From contig JABURS010000035.1 of the NCBI GenBank assembly GCA_014762505.1, forward strand, positions 62,001 to 126,000: DNA of 64,000 nt. Reading direction: 5' to 3'. The position numbers and the translations under genes are program-made. Below the pieces are notes generated by a model. It was not told where the DNA came from. It did not search any database and saw only the letters and a program-made list of their open reading frames with translations. Position 1 is the stretch's first letter. Each line of letters begins with the position of its first letter. The stretch is from Chromatiales bacterium. Its GTDB lineage: Bacteria > Pseudomonadota > Gammaproteobacteria > SpSt-1174. Shown here piece by piece: positions 54,102-64,000 of this stretch.

Positions 54102-55547
54102 TCAGGCGCTCGTCCCACCCACGGTCAGGCCATCGATGCGCAGCGTCGGCTGGCCCACGCCCACGGGCACGCTCTGCCCTTCCTTGCCGCAGGTTCCGAC
54201 GCCGCTGTCGAGTTCCAGGTCGTTGCCGACCATGGAGACGCGGGTGAGGACGTCCGGGCCGTTGCCGATCAGCGTGGCCCCCTTCACCGGGCGGGTGACC
54301 TTGCCGTTCTCGATCAGGTAGGCCTCGCTGGCGGAGAACACGAACTTGCCGGAGGTGATGTCCACCTGGCCGCCGCCGAAGTTGACGGCATAGAGCCCCT
54401 TGTCCACCGAGGCGATGATCTCCTGCGGGTCGTGCTCGCCGGCGAGCATGTAGGTGTTGGTCATGCGCGGCATGGGCAGGTGGGCATAGGACTCGCGCCG
54501 ACCGTTGCCGGTGGAGGCCACGCCCATCAGGCGCGCGTTCATGGCATCCTGCATGTAGCCCTTGAGCACCCCGTCCTCGATCAGCGTGGTGCACTGGGTG
54601 GGATTGCCCTCGTCGTCGATGTTGAGCGAGCCGCGGCGATTGGCCAGCGTGCCGTCGTCGACCACGGTGACACCGCGCGCTGCCACCTGCTCGCCGATGC
54701 GCCCGGCAAAGGCGGAGGTGCCCTTGCGGTTGAAATCGCCCTCCAGGCCATGACCGATGGCCTCGTGCAGCAACACGCCGGGCCAGCCCGGGCCCAGCAC
54801 CACCTTCATGCTGCCCGCGGGGGCGTCCACCGCCTCCATGTTGACCAGGGCCTGGCGTACGGCCTCGCGGGCATAGCCGAAGGCGCGGTCGTTCTCGATG
54901 AAGTAGTCGTAGCCCACGCGCCCGCCGCCGCCGGAGGAGGCCTGCTCGCGCCGGCCCTTGTCCTCGACGATCACGGTCACGTTCATGCGCACCAGCGGAC
55001 GCACGTCGGCGGCCAGGGTGCCCTCGCTGTTGGCCACCAGCATCACCTCGTGCGTGCCGGCCAGGCTCACGATCACCTGGTTCACGCGCGGGTCCTGGCG
55101 GCGCGCCTCGGCGTCCACGCGCTGCATGAGGTCGAGCTTGTCGGCCTCGCTGAGCGTGCCGATGGGGTCCATGGGCAGGTACAGGGCGCGACCCTCGCGC
55201 GGCTGCCAGGCCCTGAGGGCGCCGTCGGCGTGCGAACGGGCGATGGCGCGGGCGGCCTGCGAGGCATCCAGCAGGGCCGGCAGCACGATCTCGTCGGAAT
55301 AGGCGAAGCCGGTCTTCTCGCTGCTCATGGCACGCACGCCCACGCCCTGCTCGATGTTATACGAGCCGTCCTTGACGATGCCGTCCTCCAGCACCCAGGA
55401 CTCCTGGCGGCTCACCTGGAAGTAGAGGTCGCCGGCGTCGACGGCCCCGCCCAGCATGCGGCCGAGCACGTCGTTGAGCTCGTTCTCGCCGATACCGGCG
55501 GGTGACAGGATGCGTTCGCGGGCGATGTCGAGGGCGTGTTGGGTCAT
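54102..55547 (-). CDS. tldD: metalloprotease TldD
   Basis: This 481-residue catalytic subunit of the TldD/TldE peptidase has the zinc site in [14 protein letters not shown] (HExxxH, about 264-273) and the later Cys-containing segment [23 protein letters not shown] (about 450). It degrades or processes flexible peptides. A normal length. The gene stands downstream of the nitrilase-like gene on the same strand, 7 bp apart, so they are probably co-transcribed. Its 3' end abuts repeat copy E. Confidence 0.95.
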   Translation of the reverse strand: MTQHALDIARERILSPAGIGENELNDVLGRMLGGAVDAGDLYFQVSRQESWVLEDGIVKDGSYNIEQGVGVRAMSSEKTGFAYSDEIVLPALLDASQAARAIARSHADGALRAWQPREGRALYLPMDPIGTLSEADKLDLMQRVDAEARRQDPRVNQVIVSLAGTHEVMLVANSEGTLAADVRPLVRMNVTVIVEDKGRREQASSGGGGRVGYDYFIENDRAFGYAREAVRQALVNMEAVDAPAGSMKVVLGPGWPGVLLHEAIGHGLEGDFNRKGTSAFAGRIGEQVAARGVTVVDDGTLANRRGSLNIDDEGNPTQCTTLIEDGVLKGYMQDAMNARLMGVASTGNGRRESYAHLPMPRMTNTYMLAGEHDPQEIIASVDKGLYAVNFGGGQVDITSGKFVFSASEAYLIENGKVTRPVKGATLIGNGPDVLTRVSMVGNDLELDSGVGTCGKEGQSVPVGVGQPTLRIDGLTVGGTSA

Positions 55548-55554
55548 GCGTTCC

Positions 55555-56379
55555 TCACGTTATCTTGCAGGTCAGGCGGCGGTGCGCGATGGTCGGGAAG
55601 CTGCGGCGCGTGCTGTGCAGGCGATCGAGGTCGACCTTGCCGAGCACCACGCCGCTGCCCCGTGGCAGGCGATTGAGCACCGTACCCCAGGGATCGACCA
55701 CCATACTATCGCCGTAGGTCTCGCGGCCACTCACGTGGTAGCCACCCTGGGCGGCCGTCACCATGTAGATCAGGTTCTCGATGGCGCGGGCGCGGATCAG
55801 GCTTTCCCAGTGCGCCTTGCCGGTGATGGCGGTGAAGGCCGCCGGCAGCGCCACGATCTCCACCCCCCGATCCAGCATGCCGCGAAACAGCTCCGGGAAG
55901 CGCAGGTCATAGCACACGGCCAGGCCCAGCTTGCCGACCGGGGTATCCACCACCACGATCTCCGACCCGTGCTGAAAGGTGGCCGACTCGTTGTAGCTCT
56001 CGCCGCTCTCTTCCAGGGTCACGTCGAACAGGTGGATCTTGTCGTAGCGTGCGACACGCTTGCCCTGGTCGTCGAAGAGCAGGCAGGCGGAACGCACGCG
56101 ATCGGAATCGGTCACCCGCAGGGGGATGGTGCCCCCCACCAGCCAGATGCCATGCTGGCGCGCCTGGGCGGCGAGGAAGGCCTGCAGCGGTCCGCCGCCG
56201 TCGTCCTCGCGGATCTTCAGCACGTCCTTTTCGGACATGCCCATGAGGGCGAAGTTCTCCGGCAGCACGACCAGGCGCGCGCCGGCCTTCGCGGCCTCGG
56301 CGATGAGGCGCTCGGCCTCCGCCAGGTTTGCCTGCAGGTTGGGGCCAGAGGCCATCTGTATGGCGGCGACCAGATTCAC
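55555..56379 (-). CDS. carbon-nitrogen hydrolase (nitrilase/omega-amidase-like)
   Basis: This 274-residue nitrilase-superfamily enzyme has catalytic Glu in [10 protein letters not shown] (about 41), Lys in [10 protein letters not shown] (about 113) and Cys in [15 protein letters not shown] (about 155). The group next to tldD in gammaproteobacteria (YbeM/Nit1-like) includes deaminated glutathione amidases, so hydrolysis of a small amide is likely. It overlaps the next upstream small gene by 4 bp. Confidence 0.92.
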   Translation of the reverse strand: MNLVAAIQMASGPNLQANLAEAERLIAEAAKAGARLVVLPENFALMGMSEKDVLKIREDDGGGPLQAFLAAQARQHGIWLVGGTIPLRVTDSDRVRSACLLFDDQGKRVARYDKIHLFDVTLEESGESYNESATFQHGSEIVVVDTPVGKLGLAVCYDLRFPELFRGMLDRGVEIVALPAAFTAITGKAHWESLIRARAIENLIYMVTAAQGGYHVSGRETYGDSMVVDPWGTVLNRLPRGSGVVLGKVDLDRLHSTRRSFPTIAHRRLTCKIT

Positions 56380-56729
56380 GGTGTTCGATCCTCGCGGGTA
56401 TGGAATATGAGATCAATGTTGGCCGCATCCGGACTCCCGGACTCGGTCTCGATGCGCGCCGACGACATGCCCAGTGCGATCAGCCAGTCTCGCAGTTCCT
56501 CGGCCCACAGCTCGCCGGCCTCGCCGGCCGGGTAGCGGATGCGCAGCCGGTCAGCGCCGTGCTGGCTCCATTCACGCACGGCCTCGTTGAGGCCCGGGTA
56601 GGCCACGAGCTGGTCGCCCTGGCGCGGACGGGACCATTCCTCGGCGCTGAGCTGGAACTGGCGCTCGGCGGCCTCTGCCGTACAGAGGACGCAGGCGAAC
56701 AACAGGATGGTGGGGGCAAGTCGTGTCAT
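56376..56729 (-). CDS. secreted hypothetical protein
   Basis: This 117-residue protein has a signal peptide (1-20, LAPTILLFACVLCTAEA) and then a folded domain of about 95 residues: FQLSAEEWSRPRQGDQLVAY, LNEAVREWSQHGADRLRIRYPAGEAGELWAEELRDWLIALGMSSARI. Probably periplasmic. The start at 56729 follows GGGAG. No family recognised; the alternation of strands and helices recalls OmpA-like folds, but key residues are missing. It overlaps the nitrilase-like gene by ATGA. Confidence 0.68.
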   Translation of the reverse strand: MTRLAPTILLFACVLCTAEAAERQFQLSAEEWSRPRQGDQLVAYPGLNEAVREWSQHGADRLRIRYPAGEAGELWAEELRDWLIALGMSSARIETESGSPDAANIDLIFHTREDRTP

Positions 56730-56796
56730 CGGAATCTCCCGCGGCAGTATACCAGCTGCCTGCCGGACTGAGTGGGGGGTGAACAGGAACTGCCGC

Positions 56797-59700
56797 CTAT
56801 GGCCAGGGACTGGTGGCGTCGGCAGCAGGAGGCGGAGGCGCGGATACCCGGGTGATGACGGGATCATCCCAGCTGCCGGTGACGCGATATTCGATGCCGC
56901 CGTCATCGTCGGAAGACCGGGCCGGCAGGAGCTTTTGCAGGAAGAACACGGCAGCGCCCACACCCGGACCGCCCACCAGCGCGCCGGCCACCGGCAGTGT
57001 GCCGCCGACCTGTGGATGCACCACCACCGTCTGGTCGTAGCTGCGCTCGGCGATGCCGGTGCGACCGGTGAGCTGGAGCCGGGCCGCCGGCCCCTCGATA
57101 CGCAGGTCGTTGGTATACATGGACTGGTCGGCGAAGCGCAGATTGCCCTCGATACGGTCGAAGGCGAATCCCTCGCGGAAGATGTCCGAGAAATCCAGAC
57201 TCAGCCGCCGAGGCAGGTTCGACAAATTGAACAACCCCAGCAACCGTCCGGCCCCCGGGTCGACCTGGGTGAGCTGTCCCTTCTCCACCACGAGATGCAC
57301 CTTGCCCGTGAGGCCCTCGGGGCTTATTTCCTGGGGGGCACCGGACCAGGCGAGATCGCCGCTAGCCTGCGCCTGCCCGCGGGAGATCCCGGTCGCGAAT
57401 CCGAGCTGGGTGACCAGTTCGCCCAGGTCCGAGCTGCCCGCCTCGAAACGGAAGCTCGAGCGCTGCCCACCGTCCCGCAGCACCCGCCATTCCCCCCAGG
57501 CACGCAGCTCGCCATGGGCATGCGCGACCTGGAAGGCATGGATCTGCTGGCCGCTGGACTGGCGGGCCGTTTCCAGCTTGAGGTCACGGTAGCGTTGCCC
57601 CTGGAAGACCACCAGCCCGCTGGCAACCCGCAGCGAGGGCAGCGCACGGGGGTCCTGCCGGGCAGCGCCCCCATTCTCCCCGGCAACCATATCGCCGCCT
57701 TCTCCGCCGCCCAGCCGGTCGAGGTCCAGGTGCTCGAGTTCCAGCTGCAGCGGTACCGCCGCGCTCAGGGTATGTGGCAGGGTGATCAGGCCCGAGATCG
57801 CCGGCGCGCTCACCAGGGCACGCCAGGCCTGCGGCTCGCGTTCGGCACTGATGCGCAGGTCATGGAGCGGTCGACCGAACACCTCGGTCTCGCCGATCTC
57901 GAGCTCCAGCTCCGTGACCCAATCCGGCAGGCCCTCGCCCTCGCCTGCGGGCGCCGCTTCCCCCGGAGTCGATGCGGGGGCCAGTGCCTGCCGCCAGTCG
58001 TCCGGATCGAAATGGGCCAGGCGACCGGCCAGGCGCACGCCGCGCGCCGGCAGCTGCGCCGGGCCGTCACCCAGCCGGATCTCGGCCCGCGAGATGCCCG
58101 CCTCGCTCCCCTTGCCGAGGGTGAAGACACTCTCGAGGCGGGCGCCGTAGCTTACCCGGAAGCGCGGTTCGGCCTGCCCTTCGAACCAGGCCCTCAGCTG
58201 CAGGTTACGGCCCTCCCCCGGCGACTTGCCGAGTGGCGACGGCAGGGCCACACGCACACCCTCGAGATCGGAGCTCAGCGCCAGCTCGGTGGCATTGCCG
58301 CTGCGCAACGGCAGCACCAGGTGGACCAGCCAGGTGGACGACCCTTCGAAGGCGTTGGCCAGCGTCGGTGCGTAGGGGGCCAGCAACCCGGACGGCGGCA
58401 TCGCGCCCTCCCCCCGGATCAGCAGGTCGCCATTGTCCTGGCGCCTGGCGGACAGCTGCAGCGGGGCGTCGCCGAAACGGGCCTGCAGGCCATCGGCACG
58501 GATGTCGTCACGGGTGATGGTCAGCGGGCCCTGCAGGTCGGTCAGCGTGACCTGGGCATCCGGCAGCTCGAGCCGTACCCCCTCAAGCTGCAGGCGGCTG
58601 TCGAGACTGAGTTCGCGCCCGAGCCGGCGCGACAGGGGGATCTCCAGCCCCAGCTCGTAGACGGCCGGGCCAGTGGCTTGCAGCCGGGCGAGCTGGTCGG
58701 CCTGGGCACGGGCCAGCGGACTCTCGGCCAGGTAGCGCAGCATGTCGCCGGCCGGGCCGCGGGAGCGCGCCCCGATCACCAGCAGTGGAGAACGGAAATC
58801 GTCGATGTGCACGGTCCCGCCCTGGATCTGGCTGTCGAACAGGCGTCCGCCCGAGACCGACACCGCGAGCCCCGGGCCATCGAAGACGACCTCGGCGGCG
58901 AGATCCCGTATCAGGGGCCAGTCGGGCCGATAGCGCAGCGTGGTATCCGCGACATCGAAGCGCACCTCGAATTCGCCGCCGCCATCCCGATAGGGGAAAC
59001 GATCCAGCGGTCCCTTCATGCGCAGCTGCCCCTGCGCGATACGCCCCTCTACCAGGGCGGTCTCCAGCCAGGCGCGCACGTTCGGTCGCAGGATCTTGGG
59101 CAGATAACGCGGGGCGGCCTGCAGCTGTCCTTCCTCGAAGTCCAGCCGCAGGTCGATGGCCGGGCTCTCGCCCTTCCGCCCCGCGAGCTCAAGGGTACCG
59201 GCGAGCCGCAGATCGGCATTGGCCAGCGCCAGGCGGTCGGTCTGTACACGCCAGCCAGCGTCGCCATGGCTCCAGTGTAGGGTGCCGAACAGCTCGTCGA
59301 CCGCCAGCGGCTGCTCGAACACCTCGGGGTACTCCAGCTGCAGGCCGCCGGTGGCCAGCAGCAGTTCACCCGCTTCGCGCGTGAACGCGAAGTGTGCGTC
59401 GACGCCACTCACCCCCGGCAGACGCAGCTCCGGCAGCGGCGCAAACCCGAGATTGCCCACCCTCCCGTCGGCCTGCAGCCAGCCGAGCTCGCCATCCCGC
59501 CAGGTCAGCTCCAGCCACAGGTCACGCAGATCACCCTGTGGCGCCAGGCGAACGAGACGCTCGCGCGTCAGGACCGGCAGGTGTTCGCCCACCCCGGCCA
59601 GGGGGGCCACGTCTTCCAGGCGCAGCATATCGGCGGATAGCGCGAGGGAGCGCTCGCCCTCGCCTGCACGAAAGGCGGCCTCGAAACCACTCACCGGCCA

Positions 59701-60687
59701 GCGCCGGCCAGCCCGCTCCACCGTCAGCTCACGACCCTGCAGCCACCAGCCCTCGGCGGCGCGGTCCTCCCACAGAAAGGCGCCGGACACCCGCTCCAGG
59801 CGATGCGTGCCGGCGTCCGCCGCGAGGCGGAACCGCAGGTCCTCCAGCGTCACCTCGCCCGCGATGCGTACGGGGCGCCCATTGCGCCAGCGACTCCATA
59901 GCTCCACCGAACCCCGGCCTTCCTCCAGACCCTGTTGCTCGAGCAGCGTGGCGGCAGGCAGCAACGGGAAGTGCAGCGAGTCGCCCCGGGCATAGAGACT
60001 GCCGGACCAGCCACCCGGGCGGTGCAGGTCGCCGCGCAGGTCGGCCACCAGCTGCAGCGACTCGCCCATCTCCGTCGGCGGGGTCAGACGGCCGGCCACA
60101 CGCAGGCGCTGGCCGTCGCGTGCAATCGCCAGCTGGATGTTCTCGAACACCAGGTCACGGCCGGTGGGCTCGTCCACCCAGTGCACTCGGCTCTCGCCCA
60201 CGTTGAAGCGCAGATCCCTGAGCCCCTCCCAGCCGGCACCGACCTCGCCCGGCCGCTTCCGCGCCGCCTCGCTGAGCGACTGCTCCCAGACACCCAGTAC
60301 CACGAGGCGGTTGTCCGTCGTGCGCGTGACCTCGAGATCCACGCCGCGCACGCTCACCTGGCGAATCCGCGGCGCCAGTGCCAGCAGGCTGTCCAGGGGA
60401 TCGATATCGACGATGAACTGCTCCGCCTCGAGCAATACCTGCTCACCTGCCGGGTCCAGCATCTGCACCGACTGCAGGTGGATGCGGGGGATCAGCCAGC
60501 GGATCTCGGCCTCCACCGCGGCGATGCGGATGGGCTGGCCGAGCATCTCCCCCACCCGTGCCTCGACCAGGGCACGCTCCTCGGCCAGCAGCGGCAGGAA
60601 GGCACGCGCCACACTCACCGTCACCGCGAGCAGGATGAAGGCGAGTGCAATGGTCCAGGTTGTGATGGCGTAAAGCCGTTTCAGCAT
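56797..60687 (-). CDS. yhdP: YhdP family AsmA-like protein
   Basis: This 1296-residue inner-membrane-anchored protein has one N-terminal helix (about 8-28) and a long periplasmic beta-rich body. The family end AGALVGGPGVGAAVFFLQKLL (about 1250) and GLEIPLSRRLGRELSLDSRLQ are typical of YhdP. E. coli YhdP helps move phospholipid to the outer membrane and is a bridge-like lipid-transfer protein of the AsmA group. It is immediately downstream of rng with 104 bp between. High-GC antisense frames across it are shadows. Confidence 0.92.
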   Translation of the reverse strand: MLKRLYAITTWTIALAFILLAVTVSVARAFLPLLAEERALVEARVGEMLGQPIRIAAVEAEIRWLIPRIHLQSVQMLDPAGEQVLLEAEQFIVDIDPLDSLLALAPRIRQVSVRGVDLEVTRTTDNRLVVLGVWEQSLSEAARKRPGEVGAGWEGLRDLRFNVGESRVHWVDEPTGRDLVFENIQLAIARDGQRLRVAGRLTPPTEMGESLQLVADLRGDLHRPGGWSGSLYARGDSLHFPLLPAATLLEQQGLEEGRGSVELWSRWRNGRPVRIAGEVTLEDLRFRLAADAGTHRLERVSGAFLWEDRAAEGWWLQGRELTVERAGRRWPVSGFEAAFRAGEGERSLALSADMLRLEDVAPLAGVGEHLPVLTRERLVRLAPQGDLRDLWLELTWRDGELGWLQADGRVGNLGFAPLPELRLPGVSGVDAHFAFTREAGELLLATGGLQLEYPEVFEQPLAVDELFGTLHWSHGDAGWRVQTDRLALANADLRLAGTLELAGRKGESPAIDLRLDFEEGQLQAAPRYLPKILRPNVRAWLETALVEGRIAQGQLRMKGPLDRFPYRDGGGEFEVRFDVADTTLRYRPDWPLIRDLAAEVVFDGPGLAVSVSGGRLFDSQIQGGTVHIDDFRSPLLVIGARSRGPAGDMLRYLAESPLARAQADQLARLQATGPAVYELGLEIPLSRRLGRELSLDSRLQLEGVRLELPDAQVTLTDLQGPLTITRDDIRADGLQARFGDAPLQLSARRQDNGDLLIRGEGAMPPSGLLAPYAPTLANAFEGSSTWLVHLVLPLRSGNATELALSSDLEGVRVALPSPLGKSPGEGRNLQLRAWFEGQAEPRFRVSYGARLESVFTLGKGSEAGISRAEIRLGDGPAQLPARGVRLAGRLAHFDPDDWRQALAPASTPGEAAPAGEGEGLPDWVTELELEIGETEVFGRPLHDLRISAEREPQAWRALVSAPAISGLITLPHTLSAAVPLQLELEHLDLDRLGGGEGGDMVAGENGGAARQDPRALPSLRVASGLVVFQGQRYRDLKLETARQSSGQQIHAFQVAHAHGELRAWGEWRVLRDGGQRSSFRFEAGSSDLGELVTQLGFATGISRGQAQASGDLAWSGAPQEISPEGLTGKVHLVVEKGQLTQVDPGAGRLLGLFNLSNLPRRLSLDFSDIFREGFAFDRIEGNLRFADQSMYTNDLRIEGPAARLQLTGRTGIAERSYDQTVVVHPQVGGTLPVAGALVGGPGVGAAVFFLQKLLPARSSDDDGGIEYRVTGSWDDPVITRVSAPPPPAADATSPWP

Positions 60688-60791
60688 GGGAAGGGGCCGG
60701 GCCGGGTACGTTTATGAAGCATTAAAGACGAGCCGGGCAGGGAAAGCCCGGCATTGCGTCACGCGGCCGACGGAAGGTCGGCCATCAGGGA

Positions 60792-62273
60792 TTAGAGCAG
60801 CACCACGTCGAACTGTTCCTGGGTATAGAGCTGCTCGACCTGGAACTTGATGGGGGTGTCGATGAACTCCTGCAGCTCCGCCAGGCTCGCCGACTCCTCG
60901 TCCAGCAGCAGATCCACGACCTCCTGCGAGGCCAGCACCAGCAGCTCCCGGGCGTCGAACTGCCGCGCCTCGCGCAGGATCTCGCGGAAGATCTCGTAGC
61001 ACACGGTCTCGGCGGTCTTGAGGAAACCCCGCCCGGCGCAGGTGCCGCAGGGCTCGCAGAGCACGTGCTCCAGGCTCTCGCGGGTGCGCTTGCGCGTCAT
61101 CTCCACCAGGCCCAGCGGCGAGACGTCGCAGAGCTGGCTCTTGGCGTGGTCCTTCTCCAGGGCCCGCTCCAGGGCGCGCAGCACCTGGCGCTTGTGCTCG
61201 TCCTGGGTCATGTCGATGAAGTCGATGATGATGATGCCGCCGAGGTTGCGCAGCCTGAGCTGGCGCGCGATGGCCTGGGCCGCCTCGAGGTTGGTCTTGA
61301 AGATCGTCTCCTCGAGGTTGCGGTGGCCGACGAAGGCGCCAGTGTTGACGTCGATGGTGGTCATCGCCTCGGTCTGGTCGATGATCACGTAGCCGCCGGA
61401 CTTGAGCTGCACCTTGCGCTCCAGCGCCTTCTGGATCTCGTCCTCCACGCCGTAGAGGTCGAACACCGGCCGCTCGCCAGGGTAGTGCTCGATGCGCGAG
61501 GCGATGCCCGGCACGTAGGCCTGGGCGAACTCGATGGCCTTTTGCGCGGTCTCGCGCGAGTCGATGCGCACCTTCTCGATGTCGGCGCCCACCAGGTCGC
61601 GCAGCATGCGCAGCACCAGCGGCAGGTCGGCGTAGATCTCGGAACCGGCGTGGGCGTTGGCGGCGCGCTGCTGCAGGCGCTCCCAGAGCTTGTGCAGGAA
61701 GGTCATGTCGCGCAGCAGGGCGTCCTCGTCGGCCGTCTCGGCCACGGTGCGCACGATGTAGCCGTAGTCGCCACCGAGTTCGGCCGCACCGCGCTCGACG
61801 ATGCCGCGCAGGCGCTCGCGCTCGGTCTCGTCCTCGATGCGGGTGGAGACGCCGATGTTCTTCGCCCCGGGCATGAGCACCAGGTAGCGCGAGGGCACGG
61901 TGATGTGCGTGGTCAGGCGCGCGCCCTTGGTGCCGAGCGGGTCCTTGATCACCTGTACCAGCAGCTGCTGGCCCTCGTGCAGCAGGCGTGTGATGGGCTC
62001 CTGCCCATTGCCGTTACCGTTGCCGCTGGCGAGCTCCTCCTTCTCCACCACGGCCACGTCCGAGGCATGCAGGAAGGCGGCGCGGTCCATGCCGATGTCG
62101 ACGAAGGCGGCCTCCATGCCGGGCAGCACGCGGCTCACACGGCCCTTGTAGATGTTGCCGACGATGCCGCGCTTGCGGGTGCGCTCGATCCACAGCTCCT
62201 GCAGCACGCCGTTCTCGACCACGGCGCTGCGCACTTCCTGTGGGGTCACGTTGATGAGGATCTCGGAACTCAT
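60792..62273 (-). CDS. rng: ribonuclease G
   Basis: This 493-residue endoribonuclease processes 16S rRNA and mRNAs. S1 RNA-binding domain about 37-125 ([23 protein letters not shown]), RNase H-like and catalytic DNase-I-like region with Asp in IIIIDFIDM and TIDVNTG, and the zinc-link [11 protein letters not shown] (about 405). Length fits RNase G rather than RNase E, since no long C-terminal scaffold is present. It overlaps maf by 4 bp. Order rsfS-rlmH-maf-rng-yhdP is the standard gammaproteobacterial run. Confidence 0.96.
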   Translation of the reverse strand: MSSEILINVTPQEVRSAVVENGVLQELWIERTRKRGIVGNIYKGRVSRVLPGMEAAFVDIGMDRAAFLHASDVAVVEKEELASGNGNGNGQEPITRLLHEGQQLLVQVIKDPLGTKGARLTTHITVPSRYLVLMPGAKNIGVSTRIEDETERERLRGIVERGAAELGGDYGYIVRTVAETADEDALLRDMTFLHKLWERLQQRAANAHAGSEIYADLPLVLRMLRDLVGADIEKVRIDSRETAQKAIEFAQAYVPGIASRIEHYPGERPVFDLYGVEDEIQKALERKVQLKSGGYVIIDQTEAMTTIDVNTGAFVGHRNLEETIFKTNLEAAQAIARQLRLRNLGGIIIIDFIDMTQDEHKRQVLRALERALEKDHAKSQLCDVSPLGLVEMTRKRTRESLEHVLCEPCGTCAGRGFLKTAETVCYEIFREILREARQFDARELLVLASQEVVDLLLDEESASLAELQEFIDTPIKFQVEQLYTQEQFDVVLL

Positions 62274-62893
62274 GATGCCTGTGCGTCTCCGTGCGTCGAT
62301 TCGTGCAGGACGTTGATCTGGAAGGCCGACAGCAGCTGGGCGGTCTCGAACAGCGGCAGGCCCATCACGCCGGAAAAACTGCCTTCCAGCCGCGCGACGA
62401 ACACCGCGCCCAGCCCCTGGATGGCATAGCCGCCCGCCTTGTCGGCCGGCTCGCCGCTGGCCCAGTAGGCCGCCGCCTCGGCCGGGTCGATGGCGCGGAA
62501 GGTCACCAGGCTCTCGCTCAGCCGTACTTCGTGTCGCGCACCGTCCACCACCGATACGGCGGTGAGCACCCGGTGTGTCCGGCCGGCGAGCCGGGCGAGC
62601 ATGGCCAAGCCATCGGCCCGGTCGCGCGGCTTGCCCAGGATGTGGCCCTCGAAGACCACCGCCGTGTCCGAACCCAGCACCGGCAGGCGGCCGTCGCTGG
62701 CCGCGAGCCCGGCCCGCGCCTTTTCGCAGGCCAGCCGGCGCACGAAATCCTCGGGGGATTCGTCAGGATGCGGTGTCTCGTCGATGTCCACCGCGCGCGC
62801 CTCGTGAACCACGCCGATCTGGTGCAGCAGCTCGCGACGGCGCGGGGAGCCGGAGGCGAGCAGCAGGCGGGGACGGGTCGGTGATGTACTCAT
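62270..62893 (-). CDS. maf: Maf-type nucleoside triphosphate pyrophosphatase
   Basis: This 207-residue Maf/YhdE-like enzyme hydrolyses noncanonical or pyrimidine nucleoside triphosphates to monophosphates. Substrate motifs [17 protein letters not shown] (about 10-26), [18 protein letters not shown] (about 71) and [15 protein letters not shown] (about 151) match dTTP/UTP-type members. It ends in a 4-bp overlap with rng and begins 7 bp from rlmH. Confidence 0.94.
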   Translation of the reverse strand: MSTSPTRPRLLLASGSPRRRELLHQIGVVHEARAVDIDETPHPDESPEDFVRRLACEKARAGLAASDGRLPVLGSDTAVVFEGHILGKPRDRADGLAMLARLAGRTHRVLTAVSVVDGARHEVRLSESLVTFRAIDPAEAAAYWASGEPADKAGGYAIQGLGAVFVARLEGSFSGVMGLPLFETAQLLSAFQINVLHESTHGDAQAS

Positions 62894-62900
62894 GCCGCCA

Positions 62901-63371
62901 TTATGCGCGGTGATAGGGATGGTTCGCCAGAATGCTCCAGGCGCGGTAGAGCTGTTCGGCCAGGATCACCCGTACCAGCGGGTGCGGGAAGGTGAGCGGC
63001 GAGAGCGACCAGAGCTGGTCGGCGGCGGTCCGGCAGGCATCGGTCAGGCCCTCGGGGCCGCCCACCAGCAGGGCCACGTCGCGCCCGTCCAGCGCCCACT
63101 GCTGCATCTGTTCACTGAGCCCTTCGGTGCTCAGGCCCCTGCCCTTCACGTCCAGCGCGATCACGCGCGCGCCCTTCGGCACGGCGTCGAGCAGCTTCTG
63201 TGCCTCGCGTTCCTGGATGCGGCGGGTGTCGGCGTTCTTGCCACGCTTCTCGGCGGGGATCTCGTGCAGGACCAGTGCATACTCGGGCGGCAGGCGCCCG
63301 GCGTACTCGTCGAAGCCCGCCTGGACCCAGGCGGGCATACGCGTACCCACCGCGAGCAGATGGATACGCAT
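62901..63371 (-). CDS. rlmH: 23S rRNA pseudouridine(1915) N3-methyltransferase RlmH
   Basis: This 156-residue SPOUT-fold methyltransferase modifies the 23S helix 69 pseudouridine. The knot region with [16 protein letters not shown] (about 100-115), the end [22 protein letters not shown] and the GIPYHRA-like tail (NHPYHRA) are all present. It follows rsfS by 6 bp, the usual coupling. Confidence 0.97.
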   Translation of the reverse strand: MRIHLLAVGTRMPAWVQAGFDEYAGRLPPEYALVLHEIPAEKRGKNADTRRIQEREAQKLLDAVPKGARVIALDVKGRGLSTEGLSEQMQQWALDGRDVALLVGGPEGLTDACRTAADQLWSLSPLTFPHPLVRVILAEQLYRAWSILANHPYHRA

Positions 63372-63377
63372 GGCGGG

Positions 63378-63749
63378 CTACGGGGTGTCGTCGGCCCCGG
63401 CGGCCTGCGGCGGGGTCTCGGCGTCTTCCTCGGCCAGCCAGAGCTTTTCGAGGTTGTAGAAGTCGCGGATGCGCGGCAGCATCACGTGTACGACGATGTC
63501 GACGAGATCGACGAGGATCCACTCGCCCTCGCGCTCGCCCTCAACGCCCAGCGGCTGCACACCGGCAGCCTTGGCCTTGAGCACCACGTTGTCGGCAATG
63601 GATTTCACGTGGCGGCTGGAGGTGCCGCTGGCCACGAACAGCAGGTCGGTGAGCGAGGTCTTGTCGCGCACGTCGATCTCGCGGATGTCCTGCGCCTTCA
63701 TGTCCTCCAGCGCGTCGATCACCAGGGTTCTCAGTTCATCGATAGTCAT
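63378..63749 (-). CDS. rsfS: ribosome silencing factor RsfS
   Basis: This 123-residue RsfS/YbeB-family protein binds uL14 and stops 30S/50S joining under starvation. Segments [27 protein letters not shown] and [28 protein letters not shown] are typical. Its start overlaps the nadD stop (ATGA). The order nadD-rsfS-rlmH is conserved. Confidence 0.97.
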   Translation of the reverse strand: MTIDELRTLVIDALEDMKAQDIREIDVRDKTSLTDLLFVASGTSSRHVKSIADNVVLKAKAAGVQPLGVEGEREGEWILVDLVDIVVHVMLPRIRDFYNLEKLWLAEEDAETPPQAAGADDTP

Positions 63750-64000
63750 CAGTCGTCGTCTCGGACCGTATCGTCGGCCGCTTCGGGGCGATACAGCCCG
63801 TGTTCGTGAATGTAGTCGCGCACGGCCTCGGGCAGCAGGAAGCGCGCGTCCCGCCCGCCCGCGAGCAGGTCGCGGATCTGCGTGGCGGAGATGTCCAGTG
63901 CCGTGACCGGCTGGTACCAGAGGCAGCCGGCCGGACGTGCAGCGAGCTCCCCCGCCGTTTCGGTGCGATGGTCCGCCGCCCAGTCGCGCATCTCGTCCGG
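63749..64000 (-). CDS. nadD: nicotinate-nucleotide adenylyltransferase NadD, partial (N-terminus beyond the window)
   Basis: The last 80-plus residues of NadD, which adenylates nicotinate mononucleotide for NAD synthesis. The visible part has the [13 protein letters not shown] motif (the ISSTxIR signature) and the end [16 protein letters not shown]. The gene is cut by the right edge of the window; its nucleotidyltransferase HIGH motif lies outside. Nothing suggests damage. Confidence 0.93.
   Translation of the reverse strand, partial: PDEMRDWAADHRTETAGELAARPAGCLWYQPVTALDISATQIRDLLAGGRDARFLLPEAVRDYIHEHGLYRPEAADDTVRDDD

Noticed and set aside
56707-59280. An 857-residue plus-strand open frame antisense to yhdP
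   Set aside because: Same reason: the minus-strand YhdP has real domain structure, and this frame is Gln/Leu/Arg-rich without motifs.

Overview
The window is a dense, high-GC (roughly two-thirds G+C by eye) bacterial chromosome segment with about 69 protein genes, short intergenic gaps and many ATGA-type overlaps. Gene content and order point to a gammaproteobacterium: bamC next to dapA, gcvR-bcp, hda beside a PerM-like permease and a PgsA-like synthase, yhdP-rng-maf-rlmH-rsfS-nadD, tldD and pmbA, yjgA, and a CcsA/YpjD-like plus CorC/YfjD-like pair near ffh. The sNOR-like gene set, the CbbR-like LysR regulator and the rubrerythrin/DUF3501 cassette would suit a Chromatiales/Ectothiorhodospiraceae-type chemolithotroph, but that placement is inference. 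I see no rRNA, tRNA, CRISPR array, prophage or IS element; nearly everything is core chromosome.

Layout. 1-6.1 kb: ffh (cut by the left edge), an MBL-fold phosphodiesterase-like gene, ypjD-like, corC-like, radA and a PilZ protein. 6.1-9.9 kb: a dienelactone-hydrolase-like lipoprotein, then a minus-strand stress cassette of rubrerythrin, a two-cluster Fe-S CCG-domain protein, an EncFtn-type ferritin and a DUF3501 protein, preceded by two overlapping perfect palindromes. 10-15.3 kb: xseB-ispA-dxs (isoprenoids), queD-folE2 (pterin/queuosine) and a membrane protein with a HEAGH motif. 15.3-20.9 kb: WalJ-like hydrolase, bamC, dapA, divergent gcvR-bcp, phoH. 21.1-24.4 kb: a four-gene heme-copper cluster (CuA subunit, catalytic subunit with Asn instead of the active-site Tyr, SCO protein, small membrane protein) that matches the norSY-senC-orf1 layout of sNOR nitric oxide reductases and carries an NsrR-like operator. 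24.4-28.4 kb: AI-2E permease, an orphan small protein, an amidotransferase-like pseudoenzyme, LysR regulator, TM2 protein. 28.4-36.1 kb: methionine salvage (mtnBDC), glutamate dehydrogenase, an RND efflux pair. 36.3-43.8 kb: DUF4124, MIF-like, proS, a GspE/PilB ATPase, acylphosphatase, two related lipoproteins, arsC-like, wrbA, DUF2069. 43.8-49.1 kb: hda, permease, pgsA-like, DUF2066, then purM-purN. 49.2-56.7 kb: lipoamide-dehydrogenase-like gene, small genes, rhodanese, pmbA, yjgA, tldD, nitrilase-like. 56.8-64 kb: yhdP, rng, maf, rlmH, rsfS and nadD (cut by the right edge).

The points most worth attention are the sNOR-like operon with its NsrR-like operator, the encapsulin-less EncFtn/rubrerythrin cassette with its double palindrome, a dispersed 9-bp-periodic CACAGAG hairpin repeat (four full copies and one half copy, mostly between convergent genes), a glutamine-amidotransferase-fold protein that has lost its catalytic residues beside a LysR regulator, and several long perfect hairpins without a U tract at gene ends.
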